From: Saccharothrix longispora
Lineage (GTDB): Bacteria > Actinomycetota > Actinomycetes > Mycobacteriales > Pseudonocardiaceae
NCBI RefSeq assembly: GCF_030852425.1
Contig: NZ_NSDM01000011.1
Span: 287,672-351,671 of the forward strand
Direction: 5' to 3'
Length of the DNA stretch: 64,000 nucleotides
Part shown: positions 10,754-18,174 of the stretch, one piece after another
Position numbering within the stretch: the first letter of the stretch is position 1
Layout: every line of letters begins with the position of its first letter
Position numbers and translations under genes: made by a program
The notes under the pieces: generated by a model
The model's database searches: none
What the model was told of the DNA's origin: nothing
What the model saw: only the letters and a program-made list of their open reading frames with translations

Positions 10754-10960
10754 TCAGGCGGAACCGAGCCGGTCGAGCAGGCCGCGGTACTTGGGGAGCA
10801 CGCGCCCGAGCACCTCGGACAGCTGTTCCTCCTTCTGCAGCCTCGCCCAGCGCTCGGCGAGCGCCAGGCGCACCACCTCTTGCTTGGAACGTCCCTCGGC
10901 CGCGGCGAGCTCGTCGAGCCGCCGGTTCTCCTCGTCGCTCAGACGCAGGGTCATCGCCAT
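10754..10960 (-). CDS. Ribbon-helix-helix (CopG-type) antitoxin
   Basis: A 68-residue protein, MAMTLRLSDEENRRLDELAA..., with the N-terminal beta strand (MTLRLS) and two helices of an RHH DNA-binding domain. A charged tail (RLQKEEQLSEVLGRVLPKYRGLLDRLG) fits the toxin-neutralising arm found next to Doc-family toxins. ATG 10960 or ATG 10954 could be the start; a TTG at 10978 would add six residues. It probably represses its own promoter through the GGTACC/GATACC repeat just upstream. It runs divergently from the TetR gene. Its usual partner, the Doc-like gene, is displaced 380 bases downstream. Confidence 0.8.
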   Translation of the reverse strand: MAMTLRLSDEENRRLDELAAAEGRSKQEVVRLALAERWARLQKEEQLSEVLGRVLPKYRGLLDRLGSA

Positions 10961-10970
10961 GGGGAACGAC

Positions 10971-10987
10971 GGTACCAACTTGATACC
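10971..10987. promoter_or_regulatory. Candidate antitoxin operator
   Basis: The inverted repeat GGTACC-AACTT-GATACC (one mismatch) lies 10 bases before the antitoxin start. Its position and short half-sites suit an autoregulating RHH dimer. Function is inferred from position only. Confidence 0.4.
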
Positions 10988-11001
10988 ACGATGGCCAGGA
11001 A

Positions 11002-11031
11002 GTATTTGGTAACGCTGTTTTCATATACAAT
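11002..11031 (+). promoter_or_regulatory. TetR promoter with candidate operator
   Basis: The -10 TACAAT (11026-11031) ends six bases before the GTG at 11038, giving a leaderless message. It overlaps the interrupted palindrome GTATTTG (11002-11008) / CATATAC (11022-11028), six of seven positions symmetric, a plausible self-operator for the TetR product. Confidence 0.5.
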
Positions 11032-11037
11032 GCGGGG

Positions 11038-11643
11038 GTGCCGCGCCCCAAGACGCACGACGACGCTCTCCGCGCCCGCTTGCTGGTCCGCGCAGGCGAG
11101 CTGCTGTCCGCGGAAGGGCCGGGAGCACTGAGCTTGCGCAGGCTGGCGGCCGATGTCAACACCTCGACCACCGCGGTCTACTCGCTGTTCGGCGGCAAGC
11201 CGGCACTGCTCAACACCCTCTACGAGGAGGCGTTCCACCGTTTCGGTGAACGGCTGGCGGAGGTGCCGCTGACCGACGACCCGGTCGAGGACCTCGTGCA
11301 ACTCGGCCTCGGCTACCGGCGCGGCGCGCTCGCCGAACCGCGGTTCTACCTGGTGATGTACAGCAAGTCCGTGCCGGGCTTCGAGCCGTCCGCCGAGGTG
11401 TTCGCGACCTCCTGCGCGACCTTCGCCCCGCTGCTGGAGCGGGTCCTGCGCGCCCTGGAGGCGGGCCTGTTCGAGGGCGAGCCGACCGCGGAGGTCGCGG
11501 CGCGGCTCGCGGTGGGCCTGTGGGGCTCGGTGCACGGCCTGCTGACCCTGGAGCTGAACGGCAACCTGCCGACCACGCTGGACGTGGACGCGATCTACGA
11601 GGGTGCGCTGCGCGCCCTCACCGGCGGCTGGCGCCGCCGGTGA
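11038..11643 (+). CDS. TetR family transcriptional regulator
   Basis: A 201-residue TetR regulator. The N-terminal helix-turn-helix is AGELLSAEGPGALSLRRLAADVNTSTTAVYSLFGGKPALLNTLYEEAF (about residues 17-64). The C-terminal ligand domain resembles the WHG/TetR_C type (ARLAVGLWGSVHGLLTLELNG). The ligand is unknown. The GTG start coincides with the predicted transcription start. The gene is divergent from the antitoxin, so the short intergenic region may be bound by both regulators. A strong terminator separates it from the convergent chitinase. No neighbouring transporter or enzyme offers itself as an obvious target, so it may act elsewhere or on itself. Confidence 0.92.
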   Translation: MPRPKTHDDALRARLLVRAGELLSAEGPGALSLRRLAADVNTSTTAVYSLFGGKPALLNTLYEEAFHRFGERLAEVPLTDDPVEDLVQLGLGYRRGALAEPRFYLVMYSKSVPGFEPSAEVFATSCATFAPLLERVLRALEAGLFEGEPTAEVAARLAVGLWGSVHGLLTLELNGNLPTTLDVDAIYEGALRALTGGWRRR

Positions 11644-11650
11644 GGAAGGT

Positions 11651-11692
11651 GGGGTCCGGGGGGACGGCCGCCGCGAAATCCCCCCGGACCCC
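11651..11692. terminator. Bidirectional terminator hairpin
   Basis: Perfect 14-bp arms (11651-11664 and 11679-11692) around a 14-base loop, between the convergent TetR and chitinase genes. Confidence 0.78.
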
Positions 11693-11706
11693 GTGGACTG
11701 CCCTTG

Positions 11707-13017
11707 TCAGGACAGTCCGCTGGTGAGCGCCTTGATCAGCTCGCCGTCGGCGGTGTCGCCGTCGAGCGACCAGATCATCGCGCCGCCGAGCCGCCGGTCC
11801 GCCACGTAGCGGCCCTTGCGCTTCATCTCGGTGGGGTCGTCCCAGGTCCAGAAAGTGGTGCCGTCGAACAGCCAGGCGTGCCCGGCCCTGGTGTCGCGGT
11901 GCACCGTGAACCGCGGGAGCTGCGCCTTGAGGACGCGGTAGTCCTCGTAGCCCGCCTCGTACGTCGCCGGCGCGGGGCCGGTGGCGTCCTGGAACAGGCC
12001 GTTGTTCGCGTTGGTCACACCGGTCCAGCCGCGGCTGTAGAAGGGCACGCCCATGACGACCTTGTTCTTCGGCGCGCCGTTCTTCAGGTAGTGGTCGATC
12101 GCGACCTGCGAGCTGAACGGCAGCGGCGCGGGATCGCCCGCGGGCGTGCGGATCGACGACTGCTGGTTGGTCCGCGGGTCCCAGGCGCCGTGGTAGTCGT
12201 AACCCTGGATCGTGCCGAAGGTCAGCAGGCCGAACACGCGGGAGACCTCGAAGCCCCGGTCGACCTGGCGCGGGTCTGCGGGCAGGAACGCGGTGAGGTC
12301 GTAGGTCCTGCCGGTCCGCCAGGTGAGTTTGCCGAGCTGCTTGCGGTACTCGACGAGCAGCGCGGTGAAGTTCTCCCTGTCCTCGGGGCGCACGACGTTG
12401 CCGGGTGCGGCCTCGCTGGCCGGCCACTCCCAGTCGAGGTCGATGCCGTCGAACACGCCGGCCGCCGCGCCGGGCGCGAGACCGGGCAGGTCGCCCTTGA
12501 GCCACATGTCCACGCAGGACGCCACGTGGGCGGCGCGCGACCGGGGCGTGAGGGCGGCGTTGGAGAAGTACTTCGAGCCGGTCCAGCCGCCGAGGGAGAT
12601 GTTGATCCGCAGCTTCGGGTACTTGGCCTTGAGCTGCTTGAGCTGGTTGAGGTTGCCGGACAGCGCCTGGCCCGCCTCGTCGGCCTTGCCGCTGACGGAC
12701 TGCTCGGCGGTGAACGGCCGCTGGTAGTCGGCCCACGGGTCGGAGCTGACGCACGCGCCGCCCTCGTCGAGGAACCCGAACGCGTAGTTCAGGTGCGTCA
12801 GGCGCGGCGCGGTGCCGTTGGTGACGAGGTTCTTGACCAGGAAGTTCCGGTCGTAGCCACTCCACTGGGTGTAGTACCCGACGGTGCGGGTCTTGGTCCC
12901 GCCGACGTGGCGGTCGCCGCCGTGCCGGTCGTCGCCGTGGGCGGCGGCCTGGGGCGCCAGGGAGGCGACCAGTGCGGTGGCCAGGAGGGCGGGGAGCACC
13001 CATCTCCTGCTCGACAT
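11707..13017 (-). CDS. Secreted GH18 chitinase
   Basis: A 436-residue glycoside hydrolase family 18 endochitinase. The N-terminus is a secretion signal (MSSRRWVLPALLATALVASLAPQAAA). The catalytic DxxDxDxE motif is FDGIDLDWEW, with the proton-donor Glu, and SLGGW, MGVPFYSRGW and GGAMIWSLDGD are further GH18 landmarks. No chitin-binding or fibronectin domain is attached, so this is a single-domain enzyme. ATG 13017 has a GAGGAG ribosome site. Two DasR-type boxes lie 40-75 bases upstream, predicting repression by a GntR-family GlcNAc sensor and induction by chitin breakdown products. Confidence 0.95.
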   Translation of the reverse strand: MSSRRWVLPALLATALVASLAPQAAAHGDDRHGGDRHVGGTKTRTVGYYTQWSGYDRNFLVKNLVTNGTAPRLTHLNYAFGFLDEGGACVSSDPWADYQRPFTAEQSVSGKADEAGQALSGNLNQLKQLKAKYPKLRINISLGGWTGSKYFSNAALTPRSRAAHVASCVDMWLKGDLPGLAPGAAAGVFDGIDLDWEWPASEAAPGNVVRPEDRENFTALLVEYRKQLGKLTWRTGRTYDLTAFLPADPRQVDRGFEVSRVFGLLTFGTIQGYDYHGAWDPRTNQQSSIRTPAGDPAPLPFSSQVAIDHYLKNGAPKNKVVMGVPFYSRGWTGVTNANNGLFQDATGPAPATYEAGYEDYRVLKAQLPRFTVHRDTRAGHAWLFDGTTFWTWDDPTEMKRKGRYVADRRLGGAMIWSLDGDTADGELIKALTSGLS

Positions 13018-13056
13018 GCTTCTCCTCGCGGGGGTGCGGCGGCAGCATTCCGGTTG

Positions 13057-13068
13057 TGGTCTGGACCA
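13057..13068. promoter_or_regulatory. DasR-type box (proximal)
   Basis: TGGTCTGGACCA matches the DasR-responsive element core TGGTCTAGACCA at 11 of 12 bases, 40 bases upstream of the chitinase ATG. Confidence 0.75.
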
Positions 13069-13079
13069 CGGTAGTCATG

Positions 13080-13091
13080 AGGTCTAGACCA
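13080..13091. promoter_or_regulatory. DasR-type box (distal)
   Basis: AGGTCTAGACCA contains the perfect palindromic core GGTCTAGACC. Its start is 23 bases from that of the proximal box, roughly two helical turns, so paired binding on one DNA face is possible. Confidence 0.78.
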
Positions 13092-13251
13092 TTGCTACGA
13101 CCGAACGGCCCAATCCGGCCATTCCCGGTTCCCGACCCGATCCCCCTGGGCACACCCCGCCCACCCTGCAAACTTTTGCATGTGCGTGTGACCGCCCCAC
13201 CGCGCTAGCTTCGGTACTCAAATTTGAACACCGAGGTTCTAGGGGGAACAC

Positions 13252-14100
13252 GTGACGATCCTGGTCACCGGGTCGACCGGCACGATCGGACGCTCCGTGG
13301 TGGAACAGCTCGTGGCGGCGGGCGTGCCGGTGCGGGCGCTCACCCGTGACCCGGCGCGGGCGGACCTGCCGGCCGGCGCGGAGGTCGTGGCGGGCGACCT
13401 GACCCGACCGGCCGACCTGCCGCTGGCGGGCGTGACGGCGGCGTACCTGATCGCGGTCGTCGAGTCGGACGAGGCGCCCGCGCACGCCGAGGCCTTCCTG
13501 GCGGCCGCGCCCGACCTGCGGCGGGTGGCGTTCCTGTCCAGCAGCGCGGTCACCGCGCGGCGGCCGGGCAGCTACGAGCTGCACCGCGACGTGGAGCGGG
13601 TGGTGGAGGCGTCGGGGGTGGCGTGGACGCACGTCCGGCCCGGCGAGTTCATGGCCAACAAGCTGGTCTGGGCGCGCGGCATCAGGGAGGAGGACGTGGT
13701 GCGCGCCCCGTTCCCGGACTCGGTCGGTGCGCCGGTGCACGAGGCAGACGTGGCCGAGGTCGTCGTGCACGCCCTGCTCCGCGACGGGCACGAGCGTCGC
13801 GCCTACACGCTCAGCGGCCCCGAGGCGCTGACGCACCGGCAGCAGGCGGAGGCGTTCGCGCGGGGCCTGGGTCGGCCGATCCGGTTCGAGCGCCTCACCT
13901 ACGGGCAGGCGCGGGCCGCGCTGATCCGCGACGAGGGCCTGCCCTACGACGTGGCCGAGTACCTGCTGGGGTACATGGCGCAGCACGCCGAGGAGCCTGC
14001 CGCCGTGACCCCGGACTTCACCGAGGTCACCGGCAGGCGCGGCCGCACCCTGGCCGAGTGGGCCGCCGACCACGCCGCCGACCTCACCCGCGAGTCGTAA
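13252..14100 (+). CDS. NmrA-like NAD(P)-binding SDR family protein
   Basis: A 282-residue atypical short-chain dehydrogenase. The N-terminal Rossmann loop MTILVTGSTGTIGRSVVEQL carries the GxxGxxG nucleotide signature, followed by the NmrA/HSCARG-like pattern GDLTRP, AFLSSSAV and HVRPGEFMANKLVWA. The Tyr-x3-Lys catalytic pair of classical SDRs is absent at the usual place, so it may sense redox cofactors or reduce a small substrate. The GTG at 13252 follows AGGGGG. Its final codons (CGC GAG TCG TAA) belong to the repeat family that fills the downstream region, so the repeat supplies the stop codon. Confidence 0.88.
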   Translation: MTILVTGSTGTIGRSVVEQLVAAGVPVRALTRDPARADLPAGAEVVAGDLTRPADLPLAGVTAAYLIAVVESDEAPAHAEAFLAAAPDLRRVAFLSSSAVTARRPGSYELHRDVERVVEASGVAWTHVRPGEFMANKLVWARGIREEDVVRAPFPDSVGAPVHEADVAEVVVHALLRDGHERRAYTLSGPEALTHRQQAEAFARGLGRPIRFERLTYGQARAALIRDEGLPYDVAEYLLGYMAQHAEEPAAVTPDFTEVTGRRGRTLAEWAADHAADLTRES

Positions 14101-14111
14101 CCCCACCCCGC

Positions 14112-14277
14112 GCGAGTCGTACGTCCACGCCCCGCGAGTCGTACGTCCACGCCCCGCGAGGTCGGCGTTCACGACCGCGAGTCACGCGCTCATGCCTGCC
14201 GGTGTGAGCGCGAATGTAGAACTCAGGGGCCCTGGACGTACGACTCGCGGGGTGCGGACGTACGACTCGCGGGGTGG
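14112..14277. repeat. Inverted array of 22-bp repeats between convergent genes
   Basis: Two exact tandem 22-base units (14112-14133, 14134-14155) begin GCGAGTCGTACGTCC. A degenerate third unit follows (14156-14173). Two inverted units (14234-14255, 14256-14277) begin GGACGTACGACTCGC. A partial copy forms the end of the preceding gene. Between the arms, GCGCTCA/TGAGCGC (about 14186-14211) makes its own small hairpin. The whole can fold into a long stem and probably acts as a terminator between the convergent NmrA-like gene and upp. It looks like one member of a dispersed repeat family. Confidence 0.8.
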
Positions 14278-14282
14278 GTGGG

Positions 14283-14906
14283 TCAGACGGAGCCGTACTG
14301 GCGGTCGCCGGCGTCGCCGAGGCCCGGGACGATGAAGCCCGAGTCGTTCAGGCGCTCGTCGACGCTGGCGGTCACCAGGCGCACCGGCAGGCCGGAGTCG
14401 GCCAGGTGCTCGATGCCCTCCGGCGCGGCCAGCGCGCAGATCGCGGTCACGTCCGTCGCGCCCCGGTCGGTGAGCAGGCGGATCGTGTAGGCCATCGACC
14501 CGCCGGTGGCGAGCATCGGGTCCAGCACGTACACCGGCCGCCCGGCCAGGCTCTCCGGCAGCGACTCCATGTACGGCGTGGGCTGGAGCGTCTCCTCGTC
14601 GCGCGCCAGGCCGACGAACCCCATCTGCGCGTCGGGGATCAGCTTGTGCGCCTGGTCGGCCATCCCCAGCCCGGCGCGCAGCACCGGCACCAGCAGCGGC
14701 GGGTTCGCCAGCCGGTACCCGGTGGTGCGGGCGACCGGCGTGTGCACCTTCTGCTCGGCGACCGGGGCTTCGCGGCTGGCCTCGTAGACCAGCATCACGG
14801 TCAGCTCGTGCAGCGCGGCGCGGAACGCCGCGTTGTCGGTGCGCGCGTCGCGCATGGTGGTCAACCGCGCACGCGCGAGGGGGTGATCGACGACGAGGAC
14901 GTCCAT
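14283..14906 (-). CDS. upp: Uracil phosphoribosyltransferase
   Basis: A 207-residue cytoplasmic enzyme that makes UMP from uracil and PRPP, recycling the uracil released by nucleoside phosphorolysis. The PRPP-binding loop is [16 protein letters not shown] (about residues 129-144). [13 protein letters not shown] is the phosphate-binding segment, and the uracil hood is the C-terminal [16 protein letters not shown]. Length and motifs match the family. The ATG at 14906 starts the conserved [20 protein letters not shown]. Mycobacteria keep upp beside the punA-pmmB pair; here about 7 kb of other genes separates them. Confidence 0.96.
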   Translation of the reverse strand: MDVLVVDHPLARARLTTMRDARTDNAAFRAALHELTVMLVYEASREAPVAEQKVHTPVARTTGYRLANPPLLVPVLRAGLGMADQAHKLIPDAQMGFVGLARDEETLQPTPYMESLPESLAGRPVYVLDPMLATGGSMAYTIRLLTDRGATDVTAICALAAPEGIEHLADSGLPVRLVTASVDERLNDSGFIVPGLGDAGDRQYGSV

Positions 14907-14991
14907 GGTCGAACAGTATGTGACACCCCCGGTCGGGTCGCCGCCGTCGGCCGACCGCCCCCGCGCCGGCCGCGCGTTCGGCGGCTCGGGG

Positions 14992-15018
14992 TTGACGAGG
15001 CGCTCGCGCGGGTAGCGT
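14992..15018 (+). promoter_or_regulatory. Promoter of the Gfo/Idh gene
   Basis: TTGACG (14992-14997) and TAGCGT (15013-15018) are separated by 15 bases, a short spacer. The -10 ends seven bases before the ATG at 15026, indicating a leaderless or near-leaderless message. Confidence 0.55.
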
Positions 15019-15025
15019 CCCTGAC

Positions 15026-16009
15026 ATGACCGACCACGTGCGGATCGGGATCTTGGGTGCGGCGCGGATCGCGCCGGCGGCAGTGGTTCGACCGGCTCGG
15101 TCCTCGACGGCGGTCGAAGTGGCGGCGGTGGCGGCGCGGGACGCCGGGCGGGCGCGGAAGTTCGCCGACCGGCACGTGGTCGCCAAGGTGCACGACAGCT
15201 ACGAGGCGCTGTTGGACGACCCCAACATCGACGCGGTCTACATCCCGCTGCCCAACGGGCTGCACGGGAAGTGGACGTTGAGGGCGTTGGCGGCCGGGAA
15301 GCACGTGCTGTGCGAGAAGCCGTTCGCCGCCAACGCCGACGAGGCGGCCGAGGTGGCCGAGGTGGCGAACGCGAGCGGGCTGGTGGTGATGGAGGCGTTC
15401 CACTACCGCTACCACCCGCTGGTCGCGCGGATGGTCGAGGTCGTCGGCGAGCTGGGGCCGCTGCGGCACGTCGACGCGCGCATGTCGTTCCCGCTGCCGA
15501 GGTTCGGCGACATCCGGTACTCGCTGGGGTTGGCGGGCGGCGCGCTGATGGACGCCGGGTGCTACCCGGTGAACCTGGTGCGGCTGCTGGGCGGCGGCGA
15601 GCCCGAGGTGCGGTCGGCGCGGGCGCTGCTCAAGGGCGAGGGCGTGGACCGGGCGATGCGGGCGGGCCTGCTGTTCCCGGCCGGGCACACCGGCACCGTG
15701 GTGACGTCGATGTGGTCGCGCTCGCTGCTCAAGCTGTCGGCGAGGGTCATCGGGGAGCGCGGCGAGATGCGCGTGCTCAACCCCTTCATGCCGCAACTGG
15801 GCCACCGGCTCACCGTGAAGCTCGAAGGGCAGCGCCGGGTGGAGCGCTTCGACCGCCGGCCGTCCTACGCCTACCAGCTGGACGCGTTCGCCGACGCGGT
15901 CCTGCACGGCACGCCGTTCCCGACGACGGCCGACGACGCGGTGGCCGGCATGCGGGTGATCGACGCGATCTACACGACCGCCGGTCTCCCGGTTCGCCGG
16001 CCGAGCTGA
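15026..16009 (+). CDS. Gfo/Idh/MocA family oxidoreductase
   Basis: A 327-residue NAD(P)-dependent sugar or inositol dehydrogenase-type protein. The Rossmann motif is [14 protein letters not shown], the family signature around the catalytic Lys is [15 protein letters not shown] (about residues 92-106), and [13 protein letters not shown] plus [20 protein letters not shown] belong to the substrate domain. The exact substrate cannot be read from the sequence. It stands alone between upp and a 470-base stretch without recognisable genes, and begins directly behind its own promoter. Confidence 0.92.
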   Translation: MTDHVRIGILGAARIAPAAVVRPARSSTAVEVAAVAARDAGRARKFADRHVVAKVHDSYEALLDDPNIDAVYIPLPNGLHGKWTLRALAAGKHVLCEKPFAANADEAAEVAEVANASGLVVMEAFHYRYHPLVARMVEVVGELGPLRHVDARMSFPLPRFGDIRYSLGLAGGALMDAGCYPVNLVRLLGGGEPEVRSARALLKGEGVDRAMRAGLLFPAGHTGTVVTSMWSRSLLKLSARVIGERGEMRVLNPFMPQLGHRLTVKLEGQRRVERFDRRPSYAYQLDAFADAVLHGTPFPTTADDAVAGMRVIDAIYTTAGLPVRRPS

Positions 16010-16465
16010 TCCCGCTCCCCGGACGCGGCCGGCGTGCGATCCGCGGCCGGTCGTCCGGGAGGCCGTGGGCGGTCGCGGTCCCGGGGCTGGGGACCCCGGC
16101 GTGCGCGCGGTGGACGTCGGGCACGTACGGGCGCGCCGACGTGCCCGGCCCCTCGACCTGCCGGACCGACGCGGTGGTGACGCCGCCGGCCGACCGGGTG
16201 ACCGGCCCGGTGTCGGCGCACCACCCGGTCGCGGAAGGCCGCGAGCCGTCGGTGGCGGACGGTCCGCGCGACGCGCTCCCACCCGGCCCGTTCGGCACCG
16301 GTGAGGTGTCGACCAGCGCGTTCTCCCAGGACGGGTGGTGGGCGCGGCGTACCCGGACGTCGGGACGGGCACGCTCGTCCTCACCGCCACCGGGACGTGA
16401 CCGACGCGACCGCGACCGGTTCCGGCGCGATCCCGCGTTCCGTCGTCAAACGCACGACGTGCTCC
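16010..16465. other. 456-base stretch without a recognisable gene
   Basis: Several frames are open in this GC-rich stretch, but none has a good start, a ribosome site or a family I know. One plus-strand frame ends YPDVGTGTLVLTATGT and stop near 16400, which has the look of a beta-rich protein tail, so this may be the remains of a decayed secreted protein gene. No hairpin array is obvious. Confidence 0.4.
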
Positions 16466-16471
16466 TAGACT
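16466..16471 (+). promoter_or_regulatory. -10 element TAGACT for the DUF1707 gene
   Basis: TAGACT ends seven bases before the GTG at 16479, consistent with a leaderless transcript. Confidence 0.5.
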
Positions 16472-16478
16472 CACCCGT

Positions 16479-17126
16479 GTGAGCGACGAGCTGGTCCCGG
16501 ACCCCCGTCAGATGCGCGCTTCGGACGCCGACCGCGAGAAGGTCGCCCGGGTGCTCCAGCAGGCCCACGGCGAGGGCCGGCTCGACCTGGGCGAGCTGGA
16601 CGAGCGCCTGGCGGCGGTGTACGCGTCGAAGACCTACGGCGACCTGGTGCCGCTGACCGCCGACCTCGGCGTCGCGACGCCCACCGTGCTGCCGGCTCCG
16701 CTCCAGCAGAACCTGCCGTCCACGCGGATCGGCGGCACGCCGGGCTCGGCCACGTCGTTCGCGTTCTGGTCCGGCGTCGAGCGGCGCGGCGAGTGGGTCG
16801 TGCCCGCCACGCACAACGCCGTGGCGATCATGGGAGGCGTCCAGCTGGACCTCACCCGCGCCCGGTTCGCGCAGCAGGAGACGACGATCAACGCCTACGC
16901 GCTGATGGGCGGCATCGAGATCATCGTGCCGCCGGACGTCACCGTGCGCGTGGACGGCATCGGGTTCATGGGCGCCTTCGAGGACTCGACCCACAAGGGT
17001 GAACCGACCATCCCGGGCGGTCCGGTGGTGCGCATCACCGGCTTCGCGGTGATGGCCGGGGTCGAGGTGCGCCGCCCCAAGAAGAAGAAGGTCAAGGGCG
17101 TGAAGCGGGACGAGATCGAAGGCTGA
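16479..17126 (+). CDS. DUF1707 protein with LiaF-like C-terminal domain
   Basis: A 215-residue protein. Residues 8-62 are the DUF1707 helical domain (MRASDADREKVARVLQQAHGEGRLDLGELDERLAAVYASKTYGDL). Residues 85-180 form a beta-rich repeat resembling the C-terminal part of LiaF-like cell-wall-stress proteins (AVAIMGGVQLDLTRARF, ALMGGIEIIVPPDVTVRVDG, GFAVMAGVEVRR). It ends in a Lys-rich tail (KKKKVKGVKRDE). No transmembrane helix is seen, so it is probably cytoplasmic or membrane-associated through partners. DUF1707 proteins are widespread in actinobacteria and poorly characterised. Start GTG 16479 sits right behind a -10 box. Confidence 0.85.
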   Translation: MSDELVPDPRQMRASDADREKVARVLQQAHGEGRLDLGELDERLAAVYASKTYGDLVPLTADLGVATPTVLPAPLQQNLPSTRIGGTPGSATSFAFWSGVERRGEWVVPATHNAVAIMGGVQLDLTRARFAQQETTINAYALMGGIEIIVPPDVTVRVDGIGFMGAFEDSTHKGEPTIPGGPVVRITGFAVMAGVEVRRPKKKKVKGVKRDEIEG

Positions 17127-17192
17127 GGGGACCCCCGGACCGGCCTTGACCTGCCCGGACCCGCTCACTTAGGACGGCCGTCCCACTCCGCC

Positions 17193-17198
17193 TAGACT
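17193..17198 (+). promoter_or_regulatory. -10 element TAGACT for deoC
   Basis: TAGACT lies seven bases before the deoC ATG, the same arrangement as the gene upstream, so deoC is probably translated from a leaderless message. Confidence 0.5.
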
Positions 17199-17205
17199 CG
17201 GCGGC

Positions 17206-18171
17206 ATGGCTGCTCCATCGACAGAGGCGTCGCTGCCCCCGGTGCTCGCCGACGCCGTCCGCGACGACGCGTCGCTGCGCCGGTTCCTGCACGGGCTGCC
17301 CGGGGTGGACCAGGTCGGCGTCGAACAACGCGCGGCCGGTCTCGGGACGCGCAGCATCAAGAAGGCCGCGAAGCTGTGGGCGATCGACACGGCGATCTCC
17401 ATGGTCGACCTGACCACGCTGGAGGGCGCGGACACGCACGGCAAGGTGCGGTCCCTCGCGGCCAAGGCGCGCAGGCCCGACCCGGAGCGGCCGGAGGTGC
17501 CGAGGGTCGCCGCGGTGTGCGTGTACCCGGACATGGTCGCGACCGCCGTGAAGGAGCTGGAGGGCACGGGCGTCAACGTGGCCAGCGTGGCCACCGCGTT
17601 CCCGTCGGGCCGCTCGTCGCTGAAGGTGAAGCTGGAGGACACCGCGTTCGCGGTGGAAGCGGGCGCCACCGAGATCGACATGGTGATCGACCGGGGCGCG
17701 TTCCTCTCCGGCCGCTACGGCCAGGTGTTCGACGAGATCGTGCAGGTCAAGCACGCGTGCGGCGACGCGCACCTCAAGGTCATCCTGGAGACCGGCGAGC
17801 TGGCGACCTACGACAACGTGCGCCGCGCCTCGTGGCTGGGCCTGCTCGCGGGCGGCGACTTCATCAAGACCTCCACCGGCAAGGTGTCGCCCGCCGCGAC
17901 GCTGCCGGTGGCGCACGTGATGCTCCAGGCGGTGCGCGACTGGTACACCCTGACCGGCGGGCTGCGGGGCGTGAAGCCCGCGGGCGGCATCCGCAGCACC
18001 AAGGACGCGATCAAGTACCTGGTGGCGGTGCACGAGGTCGCGGGCCCCGAGTGGTTGACCGCGGACCTGTTCCGGTTCGGCGCCTCCACGCTGCTCAACG
18101 ACCTGCTGATGCAGCGGCGCACCCAGTTGGACGGCCACTACAGCGGCCCCGATTACGTGACGGTGGACTGA
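17206..18171 (+). CDS. deoC: Deoxyribose-phosphate aldolase
   Basis: A 321-residue class I aldolase splitting 2-deoxyribose-5-phosphate into acetaldehyde and glyceraldehyde-3-phosphate, the last step of deoxynucleoside catabolism. The Schiff-base Lys lies in GGDFIKTSTGKVSPAAT (about residues 220-236). VCVYPDMV, ATEIDMVIDRGAFLSGRYG and LKVILETGEL form the barrel core, and GVKPAGGIRSTKDA carries the second conserved Lys. It is longer than E. coli DeoC (about 260) through an N-terminal extension common in actinobacteria. The next gene, an aldehyde dehydrogenase, starts three bases after the stop and would remove the acetaldehyde. Confidence 0.95.
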   Translation: MAAPSTEASLPPVLADAVRDDASLRRFLHGLPGVDQVGVEQRAAGLGTRSIKKAAKLWAIDTAISMVDLTTLEGADTHGKVRSLAAKARRPDPERPEVPRVAAVCVYPDMVATAVKELEGTGVNVASVATAFPSGRSSLKVKLEDTAFAVEAGATEIDMVIDRGAFLSGRYGQVFDEIVQVKHACGDAHLKVILETGELATYDNVRRASWLGLLAGGDFIKTSTGKVSPAATLPVAHVMLQAVRDWYTLTGGLRGVKPAGGIRSTKDAIKYLVAVHEVAGPEWLTADLFRFGASTLLNDLLMQRRTQLDGHYSGPDYVTVD

Positions 18172-18174
18172 GAC

